A stretch of DNA of 64,000 nucleotides, taken from NCBI GenBank assembly GCA_019359325.1, contig JAHHHN010000020.1, positions 55,859 through 119,858 on the forward strand, given 5' to 3'. How positions within the stretch are numbered: the stretch's first letter is position 1; each line of letters opens with the position of its first letter. Source of the DNA: Mojavia pulchra JT2-VF2. Its GTDB lineage: Bacteria; Cyanobacteriota; Cyanobacteriia; Cyanobacteriales; Nostocaceae. The notes under the pieces were generated by a model that was not told the origin of the DNA, did not search any database, and was given only the letters and a program-made list of their open reading frames with translations. Below are positions 62,379-64,000 of this stretch, one piece after another. A program made the translations under genes and the position numbers.

Positions 62379-63509
62379 ATGAAACGACTTTTCCAGCATC
62401 CTGCATTTTATTTAGCTTTGCTAGTCACTGGATGCATTTCCCCTAGAGAGGCTAAGGAAGCTGAAAAACCAGTTGTAGTCAACCAACTGCCTCAAACAAT
62501 TTCAAATAATGATGTTACTTATATAACTCAAGTTGTCGAACGTGTAGGGCCCGCAGTGGTACGAATTAATTCTACTCGCGTAGCAGCATCGCCCGAAGAC
62601 CCTTTTTCGGAACGCTTTTTTGGTGGAAGATTACCCAATAGAGAACAAGTACAACGGGGGATTGGTTCAGGGTTTATTACTAATAGCGATGGGCTAATAT
62701 TTACCAATGCTCATGTAGTGGCAGATGCAGAAAGTGTCACGGTTATTTTGAAGGATGGTCGCAGTTTTGAAGGCAAGGTGCTAGGTGCAGACCGTGTTAC
62801 TGATGTGGCAGTAGTCAAAATTCCAGCCACGGGATTGCCGACAGTCAAGTTAGGGAACTCAGATAATCTTTTGCCAGGGCAATCGGCGATCGCCATTGGC
62901 AATCCTTTAGGACTTGACAACAGCGTCACCCAGGGAATTATTAGCGCTACTCAGCGTTCAATTGCAGATCTCGGAGTACCGACGGAGCGAGTTGACTTCA
63001 TTCAAACTGATGCTGCTATTAATCCAGGTAATTCTGGCGGGCCTTTGTTGAATGCTGAAGGCGAAGTGATCGGTATGAATACAGCCATCATCCAAGGAGC
63101 GCAGGGTTTAGGTTTTGCTATTCCCATCAATACTGCACAAAGGATTACGGCGCAATTAGTAGCTCAAGGACGAGTGGATCATCTCTATATCGGTATTCAA
63201 ATGGCTCAATTGAATCCAGAATTACGAGCAAAAATTAATCAGAGTGATGCTGGTTTTATCATTAACCAAGATACGGGTGTAGTTGTTCTCGGTATTGCCC
63301 GTAACTCTCCTGCGGCTCGTGCAGGTTTACGCCCAGGTGACATCATTGAAACTGTTAACAATGTAGCAATTAAAGATACTAGACAAGTACAACAACAAGT
63401 AGAAGCCTCTAAGATTGGCGATCGCTTACCAATTACCGTCAATCGCAACGGACGCAGACAAGCGATCGTAGTTCTTCCAGAAGCCTTACCTGCAAAAGAG
63501 CCTACTTAA
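62379..63509 (+). CDS. HtrA/DegP-type serine protease with PDZ domain
   Basis: Periplasmic or membrane-held serine protease of 376 residues for envelope quality control (HhoA/HhoB/HtrA class). The N-terminus has a lipobox LVTGC with Cys 19, so it may be a lipoprotein. The catalytic triad is H112 (FTNAHVVADA), D142 (VTDVAVVKI) and S219 (NPGNSGGPLL). One PDZ domain follows at about 270-365 (VVVLGIARNSPAARAGLRPG). It starts 20 bases after the antiporter stop. Which of the three cyanobacterial Deg proteins this is cannot be told. Confidence 0.9.
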   Translation: MKRLFQHPAFYLALLVTGCISPREAKEAEKPVVVNQLPQTISNNDVTYITQVVERVGPAVVRINSTRVAASPEDPFSERFFGGRLPNREQVQRGIGSGFITNSDGLIFTNAHVVADAESVTVILKDGRSFEGKVLGADRVTDVAVVKIPATGLPTVKLGNSDNLLPGQSAIAIGNPLGLDNSVTQGIISATQRSIADLGVPTERVDFIQTDAAINPGNSGGPLLNAEGEVIGMNTAIIQGAQGLGFAIPINTAQRITAQLVAQGRVDHLYIGIQMAQLNPELRAKINQSDAGFIINQDTGVVVLGIARNSPAARAGLRPGDIIETVNNVAIKDTRQVQQQVEASKIGDRLPITVNRNGRRQAIVVLPEALPAKEPT

Positions 63510-64000
63510 TATTAGAAAGCAGCCCTCACAAGCTACTGGCTTAGTTTCTTTTTTCTTTGCTTAAAGCTTGAAGAAATTTATTTACATAAAACTCTAATTG
63601 GGCATTCCGTCTTTGAGGAAACTGGATAAAACTTTAACTTGCTCTTCATAGTTTTTGGCTCTTTGCTATCGTATTAACTTAAGCTTTTAAATACTTAAGT
63701 AGTAATACAACAGCAAAGTTTACAGTTTCAGAAATCAGCTTGTCCAAGAAGACGCTATGCATTTTCAGAGCTTTCACTAAACTCTAAAAGCTGCGAAAAA
63801 AGCTGGGAAGACGATTTGAAAAGCAAGTCAAGATGGAAATAATTGTAATTGACCAGGCTCAACAGTTAATTTATAACGGGACTTAAACAAAAATTAAGCC
63901 CAAATGTAGCCCAAACTAGCTTTATAAAAGGCAAACAGGTCATGATTTAGGGTCAACCAATCGAAAAATCGGAAAGACATAGCGGTTCTAAACGCCTCTA
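63510..64000. other. Right-end non-coding stretch
   Basis: No gene or recognisable structure was seen over the last 491 bases. The sequence is AT-rich. It may hold a promoter of a gene beyond the window. Confidence 0.4.

Overview
The window looks like chromosome of a filamentous, heterocyst-type cyanobacterium (Nostocales, close to Nostoc). The signs are: very frequent HIP1 octamers (GCGATCGC), heptanucleotide tandem repeats (STRR), many small palindromic dispersed repeats, an hmp/pil-type gliding and hormogonium chemosensory operon with a PATAN regulator, a cyanobacterial ndhA-ndhI-ndhG-ndhE operon, a Mo-nitrogenase C-terminal-family small protein, and the cyanobacterial small RNA Yfr1. No rRNA, CRISPR array, intact transposase or prophage was seen.

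Layout. 1-8.7 kb: 5' part of pyruvate dehydrogenase E2 (off the left edge), a secreted/anchored hypothetical, a YlqD-like coiled-coil protein, an acyl-ACP/acyl-CoA synthetase, two tandem paralogous small membrane proteins, RecQ, a rearrangement scar with gene remnants, and a DUF427 protein. 8.9-18.1 kb: a Crp/Fnr regulator, then the minus-strand operon hmpA-B-C-D-E (PATAN-REC, CheY, CheW, MCP, CheA-REC). 18.1-21.4 kb: a spacer carrying what looks like a decayed type V-K CAST transposon end beside tRNA-Leu(UAG), then alanine racemase and a conserved HNH protein. 22.3-27.2 kb: a DHH phosphoesterase, an interrupted EVE-like/TPR/HNH endonuclease gene, antitoxin remnants, SixA and citrate synthase. 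27.6-31.7 kb: ndhA, ndhI, ndhG, ndhE and NAD kinase, with repeat-filled spacers. 32-40 kb: an OlsB-type N-acyltransferase, a histidine kinase fragment, a GNAT protein, a methyltransferase, a Mo-nitro_C protein, an OmpR regulator with a repeat-derived insertion, arsM-arsS, and two tandem Yfr1 copies. 40-52 kb: mostly envelope proteins (DUF4142, Thr/Gly-repeat WGxxG protein, pentapeptide-repeat membrane protein), oxidoreductases, ilvH, a BON protein and a hydrolase. 51.9-63.5 kb: infC, a large transporter-like HEAT protein, a stress protein, and an ion/stress group (TrkA-like, DUF3124 lipoprotein, two CPA1 antiporters, DUF389, HtrA protease).

How the genes work together. The hmp-type operon would form one sensory array controlling type IV pilus motility. 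The ndh cluster supplies four NDH-1 membrane/hydrophilic subunits next to a NAD kinase. arsM-arsS make an arsenosugar route. The 56.7-63.5 kb group fits K+/H+/Na+ homeostasis and envelope proteostasis.

Most notable signals: (1) a relict CAST-like end whose distance from a GTT motif in tRNA-Leu matches the type V-K insertion geometry; (2) two independent 27-bp in-frame insertions, in a response regulator and in the hmpE kinase, both placed inside a HIP1 octamer and sharing sequence, which adds nine residues to each protein; (3) tandem Yfr1 genes with duplicated promoters; (4) a modification-dependent-type endonuclease gene split by one in-frame stop; (5) a tandem pair of undescribed small membrane proteins.
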